Assembly (NCBI GenBank): GCA_025331125.1
Contig: JAOALB010000064.1
Span: 62,001 to 126,000, forward strand
DNA length: 64,000 bases
Reading direction: 5' to 3'
DNA from: Mycogone perniciosa
Lineage: Eukaryota > Ascomycota > Sordariomycetes > Hypocreales > Hypocreaceae
The notes under the pieces were generated by a model. It ran no database searches. It was not told the origin of the DNA and saw nothing but the letters and a program-made list of their open reading frames with translations. Of the stretch, positions 10,251-23,100 are shown in pieces. Position 1 is the stretch's first letter, and each line of letters opens with the position of its first letter. Both the position numbers and the translations under genes were made by a program.

Positions 10251-13200
10251 GAATGGTGACTTCTTCTGTGAGCTTGGAGGTCTACTACTATCTACGAAGA
10301 CAGCTTTTCCTTACCAGTGCTTCTTCCTCTCCATCTTCTGTGTTTACGATCCAGATTCTTCTCACAAATACCGAGTTCCAAGAACCCTGTGCTGACTCAG
10401 ACAACCCAACCGGAACATGAACACTCCTCAATTTCGTCCCGTGGGGCTTCATAAACCGGTGAACGTGAACCAAGCTTGCCACAACAAGGCCAGAGAAGTC
10501 CCAGAATTGGTCAGAACGAGGAGCACTTTGGGGGTATCATCGACAACGCTCCCTTGCTTGTTTCTAACACACACACACATACATACATACGTACACACCC
10601 TTCTCCCCCTCCTCCCCAATTGGTACTCGTAGACAATTCTCAATACATTCAAGTTGCTCTCACAGCGTCTACTTGGCACAATGTGACCAGAGCGGTGGCT
10701 TGGAGGAAATAATGCCCTCGTCCGTTGGTGAACGGGCGTGAGTCCCCGGGCCATCCATCATCACTTCATGTGGCACGTGGGCCGTCAGTTCTTTTGGAAC
10801 CAGGGCTCTCATGTCTCAGCAAGCCACCCTCAGGCCTCAGCCAAATGCCATCTCCGCCGCGGGTGGAAGCAGACCGTATTCCGCCTTTCCTGTGGGTGGG
10901 AGTAGTATTATACTGTCATCTTCGGGCCATGTACCCCGGAGTGCTGCATAATTGCTCCACTCAGTATTCCAGTTGAACCAATTCCAAATCCACTTCCTAC
11001 TCCATAAAGAGTGCTTCACGCAGAAGTTGGTGGGGGCTCATGAGATGAGGTGGGGAGGGAGAGGCAATGTTTCACCGCAATGAGCCTCACCGGTCTCATC
11101 TGTGTGTCCTCCTTACAGCTCGGAATTCACACGTTCATGTACTCCGTAATACGGCCCCCGACCCCATGTCTTGGCGGGCGTTTGCTGCGTGGGCCTCCTC
11201 GAATTCCCGCCACTTGCCGAGGCTATACGAGAATTTGTTTGACATGGGGAGACACGGCGAGATGCCGCGTCCAATGTATCGCGTGAGCTGACCGGACGCA
11301 CTCCACCGTTTGCCAGGGAGGAGGCGATCTGGTCTCACACGGCACACAAACAGCACCCCTGGATGATCTGAGTTCACGACACGTCTGACTGACTGTCTGA
11401 CTGACTGTCTGGCTGGGGGTGCAAAATCACCCCGTGTACTCCGTACTCTGTAGTCTTTGCAGAATCGCACGGTATTGTGGGTTCTGTCTTGTCAAGGTAC
11501 CGAGTGTATCGACGCTTGCAAGCATGAAATCTGTGGAGTGATTCACCTGCCGGCCTCCGCTTTCTCATCTCCCAGCAAAGGAGATGAGGCTGGCCAATGC
11601 CGATCAAATATTTCTCACGTACTCGTAATTTCCGCTGTCTCGGAAGCCGTGTCTCGGAAGCCGTATGCTCGCAGGTACTCATCCGATGGTCGTTACCCGG
11701 ATGCTATTCTCCGACACCACCCATCCAATCGTCGTCGTCACTGGGATACTTGTACTCCGTACACTCAGATTGTCTCTGATAATGTTTACTCGAATGATTT
11801 GTTCCCGAGTGGGTGCTCACTTTAGGACTCTATCCAATAGCAGCCTTCCCCCAGATGCTGTGCTCTCGGGGTCTGTCCGATTACCCTGCCTGTGCTGTTT
11901 GCTCCCAGACTCTGTCCAATAGTCTTCATGAGGAGTTGTGTGATCGCACTGCATATCAGCTGTTCTGAGGAGTCGAGAGCGGTGTAGACGAGACGAGTTC
12001 AAGTCATTGAGCTTGGCATCTGTTGGTCTCGTCCTTTCACAGTGACCCTTGCAGTCTTGTACTCGTACGAGTAGTGTGCGCGGCTCCATAGATATACATT
12101 ATACCGTTTCAGGACGATGGATATTAGCACAAATAGATCATTTTCATTGATCCCCGGTCTTGCTTACATCAGAGCATAACAGTGTTCGGGGACAGTCGAG
12201 AATACCTAACCTACATAGGTGGCCTTCCAAGGCTTCCGAGTCAGCTGAAGATCGAGATCCGGTGGTATACTAGTAATAGCACCTGGCTTGATGCTTGGGG
12301 GCTGAACAATGGATACCAAAGCGCAAGACAGCAGAAGTCAACGATCTGATTGAACAGTCGTCGCCAGTCAAACTCCACCGGCAATGCAGCCATCAAAGAC
12401 CGGCCCAATAACCAGACGGAACACCGCAGTTGATTGGATATACCACATGAATTGTGCTCCGTCGCTCTGTGGCCGATCTCTCGGTTCCTGCGTCGTGGAC
12501 AAATGGGATGCTGAGCCGTCAAAGAGAACATGTGCTGGAACCGACAGACAGCATTTTCATCTCATTTCGCATTGACCTCCTCGTACTTTTCATAATTCCC
12601 ATGCCCACCGCCTTCTGAGCAGGCTGCCTGCAAACGCGTGCGTCTCGGAACGTGTTTGTCCTCGTACTCGTACGTGCGCATCACATCGCATCGCATCGCA
12701 TCGCATCGTGGCATTGACGGGTTGGGCCAAGCAAATGTTTATCGGCCTCCCGTGATTTGCCAATGCCGCTGCTGCAAGCCCTGCAGTGCCAGCTCAGAGA
12801 CGGCTTGCCTCAGCGCAAATTCACGGCTTGCACAACTGGTGTTCTGACCCCTATTTTTTATTTTTTTGGCTCGCATTTAATCGGGTAGATGCAGAAATCG
12901 AAGCATGTGATATTGTATTATTTCCCGTCCGTAATAAAAGCGTCAGAGGGAACGGGCGCTAGGAAAACAACGGGCCGAAGCCGTTCTAATACTAATTCAT
13001 CATTCACATCCGTTTGATCTGGGCAATGAATAATAGTAATGATATGGAGTATGAGTAGTACGGAGTACTAGTACAAAGGATTGCCGCTGTTGGACCCTGG
13101 AAAAAGAAAATACAATAAAAAAGGGCCTGAGGTCACGTCACGTCACGCGCATCTTGATGACGGCCTGCATGCGTCGTTTTCGGCCATGCACGAGGAGAAA

Positions 13201-14498
13201 AAAAAGAAAAAGGGAGAAAAAGGTACCGCAAAGAAGAGTGCTTATTGGTGGTATTTTGTCTAGCACGAACAAGGGTGTCCTGGCTCTCGGTGGACAGTGA
13301 CCCGTCATATCCATTATTTCTGTGCCCGTGCATGCATAGCCGGCTAAAAGGGCCAATTGCTTGGTTCGGCTGCCTTTATCAGCACATCAATCAGTGCCCA
13401 ATCCAGCAATGTCATGCGTGAGGAGAAGGAAAAAGGAAAAAAAGGAGCAAGGACGTGAAATCATCTGCGGGTAGATCCAGGCCATTGTTGGGGGCGGAAT
13501 TCGTCAATCGCCAGCAGCAGATAACTACATACTCGTACAGAGGAAACGTGGAACCAAACAGCGCTGGACCGCTATCGCCAGCGAGTTATAGGCGACCCCC
13601 CACGCCATAGCCCGAAATTCCCCATCCAGGGCCCCCCAATCGGGAGCCGTCTCCAAATTGTATAACACAGAGAAGCGCCGGGAATTCCTCCGTGCAGGAG
13701 AGGGAGGGAGGGGGAAGAAAGGAGAGAGAGTCTTGTAAATTGAGAGTAAATTTAGAAGAGGAGAGATGTACGGAGTACGGAGTACAGTGTACAGAAGCTT
13801 TCGCCTCGGTTGGCACGCTCGGTAGGGACACTCGGTAGCACAATTAATAGTAGTACCTCCTCCATTCAGCCCTCTGCAGTCAGCCCTCTGCAGTCAGCCG
13901 CTGTCTCAGTCACATTGAGCTCTCACTTTCGCTCATGCTCTCGTCTGCCTCTCTCACGGGAACAATTAATATCGCAGCATCATTACACAACATCAATAGT
14001 TGTGTGCGCTCGGCCTTGTGTGTGTGTGCTGTGCTGTGCTGTTGCTGTGTTGTGCGGCTCGCCTTATCCATTTGCAAACGCAGGATCCTGCAGCTCGCCT
14101 TGATTACTGCTGCAGGCATACGTTACCTCAATCTACCATCTACATATTATCTATCCGCCCAATATCGCACGCTTTGCGTCATATTGCCGAGCTCCAATCT
14201 TCGCGCCATACTATTGATTACTGCTGCCACTACTTCGTACTTCGTACTACTGCTGCTACTGCTGCTGCTACTACAAGTACAAAGTAGTGTCGTCGATTAA
14301 CCGAAGGAAGACCCATTATTACTTCTGCCGAACCATCTCCTCCTCATCCAATACTCCGCATACGAGTAGAAGAAGCAGCAGCAGCGTCTTTTCTTCCTCC
14401 GCCTCCGACGAGCCTCGTTCACGTTCACCCCTCCTCTCTCTCTCTGTCTCTCGATCGATGCTTCCTAGCCGACTCGCGCCACGCGGCACAAGTCGATC
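10251..14498. other. Long spacer; right end is leader of the next gene
   Basis: No gene could be supported. It holds small repeats: CACACATACATAC at 10569-10600, GACTGACTGTCT units near 11383-11412, CATCG units at 12676-12707, and TACGGAGTA copies at 11140, 11436, 11754, 13058 and 13769-13785. From about 13810 the DNA becomes CT-rich, as in promoters and leaders of fungal genes. An upstream frame ending at 14502 overlaps the next ATG (14499) by four bases and could act as an upstream ORF. Confidence 0.4.
12676..12707 (+). repeat. CATCG microsatellite
   Basis: About six units of a five-base CATCG/CATCA repeat in noncoding DNA. No function is suggested by its position. Confidence 0.7.
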
Positions 14499-16430
14499 AT
14501 GACGAGGCTGCCTTCATCAGACGCTTTCTTCCCCTCCAGGAACATCGAGACCGCTACAATGCCTCCTCCTGCCACTCATTACGCGAATGGCAACTCGCCG
14601 CCGATCCTTTCTCCTCCCGCGTCTTCATCGTCCAAGTCCGCATCGGAGGCTCCAACCGCAACCAACTACCACTTCTCGCTTCCGCCTCACGTCGTGCCGG
14701 CCGACTCCTCTCCGCCTGACTCTCACGGCTCTCCGCCCTCGTCTGTGCCTGCGCCGCCTGCGCCTGCGTCACTGCCAGTGTCGCTGCCGCTGACGCTGTC
14801 GCTGTCCACTCTCCCGTACTTCCCACCCTCCGACGCCCGAAGGGTTCCGCGAAAGTTTTCATGCTCCGATTTTCTGGACCAAGGCGACGTTCTGGCTGCT
14901 GGCCCTGACACCGTTCCGACCCTCTCCAGATCCGTCTCTGCCGATGGTGCTGTGCCGCAGGTGCCCCCGTCATACCTTGTCCAGCGACTGGCCCAGCAAA
15001 ACGCCTTGATACGGGAGGCCTGGGCGTCGGAGCGCACCAATCTAGAGGCGGACCGGCGCCGGGTCGAGGAGATCTACCAACAGGATCGCGCCATCATGGA
15101 AGACGTCCGCGACGCCTGGAACAACGAAAGAGCCAACATGCTGCGCGAGATGCAGGCCCTGAAAGAACGCATCCACCGCTTGGAGGGTGAAAACTCGGCT
15201 TTCAAGATCATCACGTCTCAGGGCATCCAAATGAACGCTGGTGTTCTATCGCCCCTGACCAGTCAACAAGGCGACAGCGTCGATGGCTCTGCAGATACCC
15301 CACCATACTTCACTGTTGCCTCTGGTACCGTGGCCAACGCACCGCCTCAGAATAAGCAGTCTCGGAACTTCAGTAATATGTCCTCTGCAGATGCTGCGGC
15401 GTCTCTTCCACCTGGGCTCGATGGCGCCTCACGCCGTCCACACTTCGCTGGCCCCAGAAGCTCGCACGTATCCCCTCTGAGGTTGCCTGATGCCGCGCCC
15501 TGCATCCTTGATCCCCGTACGCAACCTGAGACATCGACTCCGCGAGATTTCCTCGCCCCTTCGTCAGACGGCGTTGAGACGCCAGTCCCCGTTATCGACA
15601 TTAAGGAGATACATCCCAAGCTTGAAGGCATCTCGCTTAAGGCGACCGCCGTGCAAAGGTCGACGTTTACCGAGACCTCCAAAAAGCAATACCCATACCC
15701 GATGCCAGTCAAAGCCAATGGACGTCAGGGCAAGACGCACAGGTCGGTTTTCGGAAAGCGACCCTTTTCGAAGGATAATGCAATGCAGGTCTTGGCCGCA
15801 GAAGAGTCGCAGCGCCTAACCATGCATGCCGGACACACTCCGAATCATTCGCTCTCTCTATTCCCCACCATGACTACCGTTACCGAAGCCAGCACAGCAA
15901 CAGGACGGAGCGAGGGTGTGACCCCAACCGCAATAGCCTCTGCCCCCCCGGAACGACACGAAGAAAAGGAACCTGATCACAACGACGTCGACCTCAAATA
16001 CCAGATGAGCGGAGCAATCCTCGAAGACTATCCTAAAGTTCAATACGATGACGGGGCCGAAGAGGTCGAACAACTTCTCATGGACCCCAATGATGACGTC
16101 GCACTTAAAGGGCCATTTATGGTTAAGAACATCCCGGCTCAGGATGAGTTGTTCTTTTCAGCGTTGAACAAGAAGCTAGAGCCTATCAGCCAAGGCCAAG
16201 GTGCGCTCCCGACAGTTATGCAGTCTCCCATTGCGGAACTTCATGTATCGCCCCTGCAAGCTATTGCCGTCGGTGGTGATGCCACTCACGACACTCGTGC
16301 CACTGGCGCCGGCCGTGATGACGACGATGACGATGAATCGGATCTTGGTGGCAAGAAGACTATGGAGCCTGACATTCCCCTCAAATTCAAGACTACGACC
16401 AACTTTGGGGCGCCATTCGGGAGGATGTAG
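14499..16430 (+). CDS. Unrecognised protein with Pro/Ser-rich N-terminus and central coiled coil
   Basis: A single open frame of 643 aa. Residues 1-150 are Pro/Ser-rich and probably disordered. Residues about 156-240 form a charged heptad-like stretch (RLAQQNALIREAWASER, NNERANMLREMQALKERI), a likely coiled coil. The middle is disordered with a short ordered-looking patch (VIDIKEIHPKLEGISLK, about 365-381). Near residues 505-580 is another compact patch (GPFMVKNIPAQDELFFSAL), followed by an acidic run of Asp and Glu (DDDDDDES). No enzyme domain or membrane segment is seen. I cannot name the family. The two patches between disordered parts look like conserved interaction segments. The second in-frame ATG (14559) is an alternative start. 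The leader is CT-rich. Confidence 0.75.
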   Translation: MTRLPSSDAFFPSRNIETATMPPPATHYANGNSPPILSPPASSSSKSASEAPTATNYHFSLPPHVVPADSSPPDSHGSPPSSVPAPPAPASLPVSLPLTLSLSTLPYFPPSDARRVPRKFSCSDFLDQGDVLAAGPDTVPTLSRSVSADGAVPQVPPSYLVQRLAQQNALIREAWASERTNLEADRRRVEEIYQQDRAIMEDVRDAWNNERANMLREMQALKERIHRLEGENSAFKIITSQGIQMNAGVLSPLTSQQGDSVDGSADTPPYFTVASGTVANAPPQNKQSRNFSNMSSADAAASLPPGLDGASRRPHFAGPRSSHVSPLRLPDAAPCILDPRTQPETSTPRDFLAPSSDGVETPVPVIDIKEIHPKLEGISLKATAVQRSTFTETSKKQYPYPMPVKANGRQGKTHRSVFGKRPFSKDNAMQVLAAEESQRLTMHAGHTPNHSLSLFPTMTTVTEASTATGRSEGVTPTAIASAPPERHEEKEPDHNDVDLKYQMSGAILEDYPKVQYDDGAEEVEQLLMDPNDDVALKGPFMVKNIPAQDELFFSALNKKLEPISQGQGALPTVMQSPIAELHVSPLQAIAVGGDATHDTRATGAGRDDDDDDESDLGGKKTMEPDIPLKFKTTTNFGAPFGRM

Positions 16431-17299
16431 AAACCCCTCCAATGGCAACCAGATGTTGACAACGAGTCTGATATGTCGGGTTACTCGGTGCCGTCAGCAC
16501 CAAATAACTCAGCATGTTGGGATGACGACTAACTTGCTCACTTCTTTCTGGGACTGGTCAAGGTCTAACCATGCTTTGATCATGTGTCCCATTTGTTTAA
16601 TGCCTCTTTCAAAGCACGACCAAGCGAATCCCTTCACTACTGTCCTTTTTGCACGGATTTGCAAGCGCCATAGAATGGCATTCTGGTCAACATATTCAAG
16701 CGACATCACTGCATTGACCTAGATGGTCTAATTCCCTTTTTTTTCCCTTTGTAACTTGTCGTTTCTTCGGAGCAAGCGATGGGATAAAGTCCTTGGCAGC
16801 TTGGTTTTTGTTTAGGAATGCATCATGAGGAGACAATGATTAATTGTTGAATACCCCCCCAACCCAAGGAGCTGGCTTTGGTTTGGCTGTACTTGCATTA
16901 CAGCGAAGATGCGTGTGTTACATATCTTCTTTCATGTATTGTTAAATGAACCCGGTTTTGCATGAGGACGGTGGAATGGGGTGGAAGGGCAGAGTTCTGC
17001 TATGGATTGAATAGGATTGTCATTTTCTGAGGATGCGAGGAATATCTACGTCCCGGATTAATAGCCTAAGGTATGTGAGTTGGGTGCTACATCGAGTAAA
17101 TACATGACTTCATCATCCATTGCATTCAATCTGGTTGAAACTATAAAGCTCTATTATTTAGTACTACCCTGCCAGAACGCATAACCAAGCCCGTAATCAC
17201 ACTGACGCCAGCCACAGCCAAAAATTAAACAGGAACGAGAGTTGACTCCAATTGTGGTATTTAAAGATGTTAAATCAAACGATGTCTTCGTGCTTGGAA
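16431..17299. other. Convergent spacer (3' flanks)
   Basis: It lies between the stop of the coiled-coil gene and the stop of atg3, which converge. Short frames only; it is presumably two 3' untranslated regions. Confidence 0.5.
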
Positions 17300-18476
17300 T
17301 TAGACGCCCATGGTAAAGTCGTGCTCGATGCCGGGTGTGACGCTGGCCATGAACTGCAACATCAAAAGTCAGTCCGATGAACGGTATGATACGATGTAAG
17401 AGAATTGGGGAAAACATACCTTCAAAAACACAACCAGGTATTGGTCCACTCTGATGGCTACTTCCTGATCTTCGACTTCATTCTCCTGCACCTCCTCCCA
17501 CTCATCTTTATCGGCGGCCTCCTGAGTACTCTTGATATCCAAAGTTCGCAGCTCATCCACCAGATGATCCATAACATCCTTGGAATTCCTCTTCGCGGCG
17601 CGGAGCTTCTCGCGGCGAATGCGCAGGGAGGCGTCGGCGCGGTCGAGGAGCGTCTTCATGACGGGGGCGTGCTTGCAGGGGTGCACGCTGGCCATTTTGA
17701 TGTTGTTGGCGAAGAAGGGGAAGTCTTCGAGGGTGACGGTTTTGTCTTTGTAGTCGCCGACGATGTCGTCCATCATGCTCTGCGGGGGGAGGGGTTGGCC
17801 GTTGGCGTAGTAGCCCGAAAGGTAGAGACGGGGGGTGCGGTAGTAAGGTGTGTACATGATGTAAAGGTTGTATGTTCGACGGGCACTGCAAAAAAGTGAC
17901 AGGTTAGATGGTTGGTGAGGATAGATGAACAAGGGGAGGGGCTTGCCTGTTTCCAGTCTCAGCACCAGCATCTCTGATGATGGCTTCGTCGTCATCTTCA
18001 TCCTCCATGTCGGGGATTTCATCGTCGTCGAGATCTGTCGAGTCGCCAACGTTGCCCGAGTCGTCCACAGTTCTTACATCCCGCGCCTTGAGCGGCTGCG
18101 AGCTCGCCAGGCCACCCGTTCGGAGCCAGCCATCCTCATCATCGCCCGCAGCTCCCGCACCGCCCTTGAAGTCCTCTCCATCGTTCACGATGGCCTCTTC
18201 GTGGCCGGCATCGCCAGCGAAATCATCGTTCAGGCGGCGGTAGCACGGTACATTGCGGGTGACGAGATACTGCTTTCCGGGAGGGAGATAGTTGACGCGG
18301 CGGGTCTCAGAGTCGGCGTCGCCCCAGGACCAGGTCGGGAATTTGTACACGAGGTAGTCGCCCGCTGCGACGAACTCTTCGGGGGTGATTTGGCCCGTCT
18401 GGCGGAAGGTCGAGGTATGCGAGACGGGCGTGTACCGGTCCCGAAGGGTGTTGACGGTAGAATAGATGTAGTTCAT
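17300..18476 (-). CDS. atg3: Autophagy-related E2-like conjugating enzyme Atg3
   Basis: Three exons: 18476-17947, 17885-17420 and 17353-17300, giving 349 aa. Atg3 takes activated Atg8 from Atg7 and transfers it to phosphatidylethanolamine on the phagophore. The N-terminus carries the family block HTSTFRQTGQITPEEFVAAG and the FPTWSW motif (about residues 18-52). A long acidic disordered region follows, as usual for Atg3 (Atg7-binding flexible region). The E2 core begins with TYNLYIMYTPYYRTPRLYL (about 180-198), and the catalytic cysteine is in HPCKHAPVM (Cys247). Intron 1 (17886-17946) uses a GC donor (CAG/GCAAGC) with a normal TTGCAG acceptor; intron 2 is 66 bp. The last exon encodes only 17 residues ending HDFTMGV, which fits the conserved Atg3 C-terminus. 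Length is close to other filamentous fungal Atg3 proteins. Confidence 0.95.
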
Positions 18477-19016
18477 GGCGGTATAGGTTCGTGTTCGTGT
18501 TCGTGGATGCTGTATTGTGTATTGCGTATTGCGTATTTCGTAGGGCGGTTGCCCGTGGTTGCTAAAGCAGAAGAATGGTAGATAAGAGAAGAGGCAGAAA
18601 GAATAAAACACGTAAGAGAGAGCAGAACAGGTGACTTGGAGATATGACTGCAGGTTTGCCTGCTGACGGAGTCAATGACAAGATAAGGCAGCTCTTCGAG
18701 GCAGCGGCACAGAGGGGACGATCACATGGCGGGGAGGCGGAGGCTGGACCCCGATTGGTGATTGGTGGCGGTGCTGTGGCGGGGTGTGATGGGCTTATCT
18801 TATCGCCAATCATCGTCATTGTTTACATACGTCAGGGCCTTGGCTCATGCAGTCAAGCAGTCAAGCAGTCACATAAATACATTCCAAAATTGTTGGCATT
18901 CAACTCACGGACGTGTCTCCTTCTGCTAAAGTGGCTCCCCTTTGGGCTTTTAACCAGCTGTTCAGTGTATGTATTCGTCTTCATGTGCCACCATCTTGTA
19001 GCTTCCACTTGCTCCA
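18477..19016. other. Spacer between atg3 and cwc24
   Basis: 540 bp lie between the atg3 start and the cwc24 stop, both on the minus strand. It must hold the atg3 promoter and the cwc24 3' end. No gene or clear regulatory motif is recognised. Confidence 0.45.
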
Positions 19017-20123
19017 TCATTCCTCCTCCTCCTCATCGCTAACCTCTTCCCCCCTTTCAATCGCTTCTTGTCTCCTCTTAGCTGCCCTTTCACGCTTCCT
19101 CTCCAGTAGCTTCTTTAATCTTGATGCCGAGTTGAAGACCCCATTTGTCCCTGACCCACATGCGGCACATGTCGGGTCTTTCTTGTATCTTTGAAGTGCA
19201 CAATTGAGACAAAAGTAATGCCCACATCTCGTCACGATCGGCTCCTTGTATGACTCTCGACAGATAAGGCAGACGTACGGAATCTTTTCCAGCATCGCCT
19301 CTTCTTCTTCGTCATCGTCGCCCGTTTTCATCTGCTCCCGGTTCGCGCTGGCTACCACCGTTCCTCCTAGATTCTTCTTGCCTTTGGTCACCTTCTCCCA
19401 GTCTTGATCTAATTGCCAGCCAGCTTTCATATCGGTTCTGTCGTGGAGGTATTTGCACGAGTCTCCAAAGCCGCACCATCTACGCGTTTTTAGAGTAGTT
19501 AGCAATGTTTTTATTGAGTTTGTTGTGAAGTTAGAGGTAGTTAAGGGGTGGAGGACTTACCCAGTGATGCGATAGTCTTTGCATACATCAGGCGCAAAAT
19601 CGGTGATCGTGACGGTGCGTATGTTTGTTGGCGCTTTAATTGGACCGACAGTCTTGCGCGACGCATCGGGGTTCTTCTGAATGAACGAGGTCCGGTTCGC
19701 GAGTCCCTTGTATGTCCCATCTGGCGGTCCATCCTTCGCTATTGATCGGGTAGAGCCGAGAAGATTTTTCGCAGATAAAGCATCCTTTGAATCCTCGTCG
19801 TACCAATTGCTCTGTTTTGTCGCATCGTTGCTATTTGCGATCGGCACGCTACGGTCGGCCGCGTGAATTGTGGCTGCCAGGTCCTTGCTGCTAGACGCTG
19901 CGCCCTTCGCCGCAGCGGTGGCGATAGCTGCCCTCTTCCGCCTCTTTACGCGCTGGCCGGACTCGTCTTCGGACGATGAAAAGCCGCTGTCGCTGTCGCT
20001 GTTGGCTGGTGGCGGTGTCGCGGGTCGTTTCCTCAAGTTCGCCTTGCCCTTTGCGCCTCTCTTCTTGAAAATTGCGACCGGCGCGTTCGCGGCATCAGGT
20101 GCTGCAGTTTCGGTGTTTTCCAT
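19017..20123 (-). CDS. cwc24: Pre-mRNA splicing factor Cwc24 (CCCH plus RING)
   Basis: Two exons, 20123-19561 and 19479-19017, with an 81-bp intron (GTAAGT donor; branch-like GCTAAC; TAG acceptor), giving 341 aa. The intron splits the first zinc finger: C-x8-C-x5-C-x3-H in VCKDYRITG joined to WCGFGDSCKYLH (about residues 181-201). A C3HC4 RING follows (CLIC, RCGHYFC, NC, CAAC; residues 258-295). This domain order is that of Cwc24/RNF113A, a component of the activated spliceosome that binds around the 5' splice site before the first catalytic step. The N-terminal third is Ala/Ser-rich with basic clusters (VKRRKR), a likely nuclear localisation signal. The C-terminus is an acidic Glu run. RNF113A-type proteins can act as ubiquitin ligases; whether this one does cannot be seen. 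Confidence 0.93.
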
Positions 20124-23100
20124 TTCGTGGATTGATATTTGACTTCTGTGTCTAATCGTGGAAAATAGTTTAGAGAGATTCGAGAAATAAAGCTTTGGGG
20201 TTGCGTTGGTGTTGAAGTTGACTTTTGCTTCTTGGTGAATGGGAGTTGACTCGAAAGCAGTTGCTTGGAGAGTGGCCAGCTTAGTAATGACGTTGAAGGC
20301 TCCTCGAAGCTTGTGGTAGCCAACCCATGACTCGCCAACTATACATATCACGCTATCCGATGCCTAAGTAACTTGCTTGTCCAAAGAAACAATCCTCTTG
20401 TTATTATCTGCTACTCAAAGCTCGAAAGCTCGTTTCCTTGCGTATTCTTTGCCGGCCTAGCATATGCTTGAACATCATGGGGTCATGAGCACGAAGTACG
20501 ACAGACAAAATGCTATGAAGGAGGTGGGCAATGAACGCATTAAGGTCATTGCTTTTATGCGCCAAGAGACTCTTCCACAACCTCCTGGTCCTATTTAATG
20601 TTCTTATTTTTACTGATGTCATTGCTATTAAATGGTTGGCAGGCGACCCATCACGAGACCGTTTGGTCCGCGCCATATATCAGCATAGCACCTTATTAGC
20701 CACAACAACTTGTTGCATATTTCCTCCGGTCTGTCTGGAAAGCCCAGACTCATTTGTTATGATGCCACGAGTCCAGCTCCAGCTTAGTTGACTCTCAGTC
20801 CGAAGTCGTATTCGCTTGACGCACGGATTTGTGGAAGTGTCTCTGCCGCTCGGCTCCCTTCTTCCACCGTACGCACCAGCCTCCGGTGATGCTCTCCCCG
20901 ATTTCAATCACATCCAATCAGGCAAAGTGACAAAGTTCGGCAGGGATATTTCACGAAGCCAACAAATCCCGACATGGTCACGACGGTGCTTTATTACTCG
21001 TGTCGTGATTAGAGGTCCGATACTCGGTGACTGGTCTGCCACTGGCAGTGGGCCTGTCGGATCTGAAGTATGTATAATGTATAATATTCGTAGAACAAGG
21101 ACAAGGCCTAGAGATGCGAGCAATTATATCTGTCCGGGGAAAGTTTCTTTTACGAGCAGAGTAAAAATACCACCCGCTTTGCAGGTGCCAGGTCATAAAA
21201 GTCGTTCAGGCTCTTCCCTTGTCCTGGATTTCTGTCATCAAAATCCGTGCATCAGTCTGGAGTGCATTTACGCGCTGCCGACGAAGTATTTGCAGCACTC
21301 ACAGGAAATGGGCGGTTTTGGCCCCCCTCGACTAAGTAAGTAGATGTAGACTACAAATAATTTATCAATTCGACTCATTTAAACCTCAGAGACGACAGCG
21401 TTGATCTGGCCTGGATTGCAGACGTGAAGCTACCGGGTAGGCTGACAACAAAACCTTGGAACACCTGTATACGGAGTACTACAAAGTACGGAGTATTACC
21501 AACCTCATTGATTTGAGAGTGGCCTATGCGCTATCCCCACTACTGTAGAATACAGAACACTAGGTATTGGAGTATTACTACTACGAGTTCTATAATCAAC
21601 TGCCTGCTACGAAGCACACAACGCGGAAACCCTCACCATGATCTTTTCAGGTGCGCCTCAATGAGCCCAATTTAGACCATATCCGGTTCATCCGAAGAAT
21701 CCTGTTGTATTTTGGATTTTGGAGACCAGGGGAGTGATGTCGATGTGTTGTCGATATGCATCGTGGCATTGCCCAGTCGCATACGTATATATGGTGGGCC
21801 GACAAGGAACTTGATAGGCATCGGCAGCTGTGTTGTTGGCCTCCGTGGGCATTCTGGGTTGCACTGATGGCCTCCTTGCCAGCGAGTGAAATCGAGCAGC
21901 CTCGGGCCATGAGACAGCGCCTGATACTAGTAGTAATAATGCTCCGTATGTACTCGGAGTATTCGTAGCATCTGGGAAACTTGAGCTCGAGCCTGAGAAT
22001 TGGCGGTGTGTTAGTGAGGCCTAAGAGCGGCTAATGCAGGGGACGCAGAGCAGAGCAGTGCATGCACTCCATATGGAGCCCGAATACTCGTATGCAGTAT
22101 GCGAATGCTCAGCATGGTTTGTTTGACTGGCTGGCTGCATCGCCACGGTTATGCTGCAGCTGCCGTGACCTCATTCATCGCCTCTGCATCCCGGGGGGAG
22201 GCTGATATAATCCCACGAGATCAAGATGGAGCCCTGTATGAAGGACGTGTGTGTTGAGTTGTGATAATACGTGGCAGAGCGAGAGTGATTTTCTTCCGCA
22301 CAGGATTACGAATTGTTTGATGCTGTCATTGTTGGATTGTCTGAGCTGGCTTGGCCCTAAAGGCAATGCCAAGGTACCTGCCCAATCAGCTTGCGGCGTT
22401 GACCGGATTTACTACGTATGAGGTAAGCTGATTGGCTGACGGCATCCCTTGTGTGTTTTGTGTTGGCCTCCGATAAAGCATCTAGGCTCCAGATTTGGGG
22501 GAATGCGATGTGACTGGCACATGCATTCGATTGTTTTGATGACAGGCGGCAGAAGATGAATGAACTACAGCATGCTATTCGGCGAACCAGGAAAATGAGG
22601 AGGGATCTGTGTGATTTGCAGGCTGCACTGCGTGAGTGAATTGATGTTTGTGGGTACCTATGGAGTACTGTTGTGTACTCCGTGTCCTGCTATAAACTCA
22701 CACATACGACAAAGTACTACGGAGTACTCCATGCATGCAAGCCCACCTGGGCAAAAACACGGGAGGGAGGACCAATAACCAGGGGGGGCTGGCTTGGGAG
22801 CTGAGCAGACGAAGCAGAATTGATGAGACGGATTTGCGTCTGAAACTGGACGAGGAGCCATTCATGGTTGATTTGCAGAGAGAGAGAGAGAGGAGAGGCC
22901 TCACTTCCGCCAATAAATATGACAGAGGCAGCCAAGCGGTACGTACGTACCTATGTAGTAGATATGTACTTCGTACTAGTGATAGGGTTGAGTTCTCTCC
23001 GCGTGTTTCGGCAGCATTAAACAGTTGATATTAACAAGGGAAAAGGCCATGGTGGTTGGGAGTTGTTCCCAGATCTGATCGAGATCTTGTCTACGTAGCA

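Noticed and set aside
10024..10395. + strand frame of 123 codons as a gene
   Set aside because: No recognisable domain; the opposite strand has equally protein-like pieces, so this is probably a shadow of the decayed gene.
19480..19560. Frameshift in cwc24
   Set aside because: The frame change is explained by an 81-bp intron with good splice sites that rebuilds the CCCH finger.
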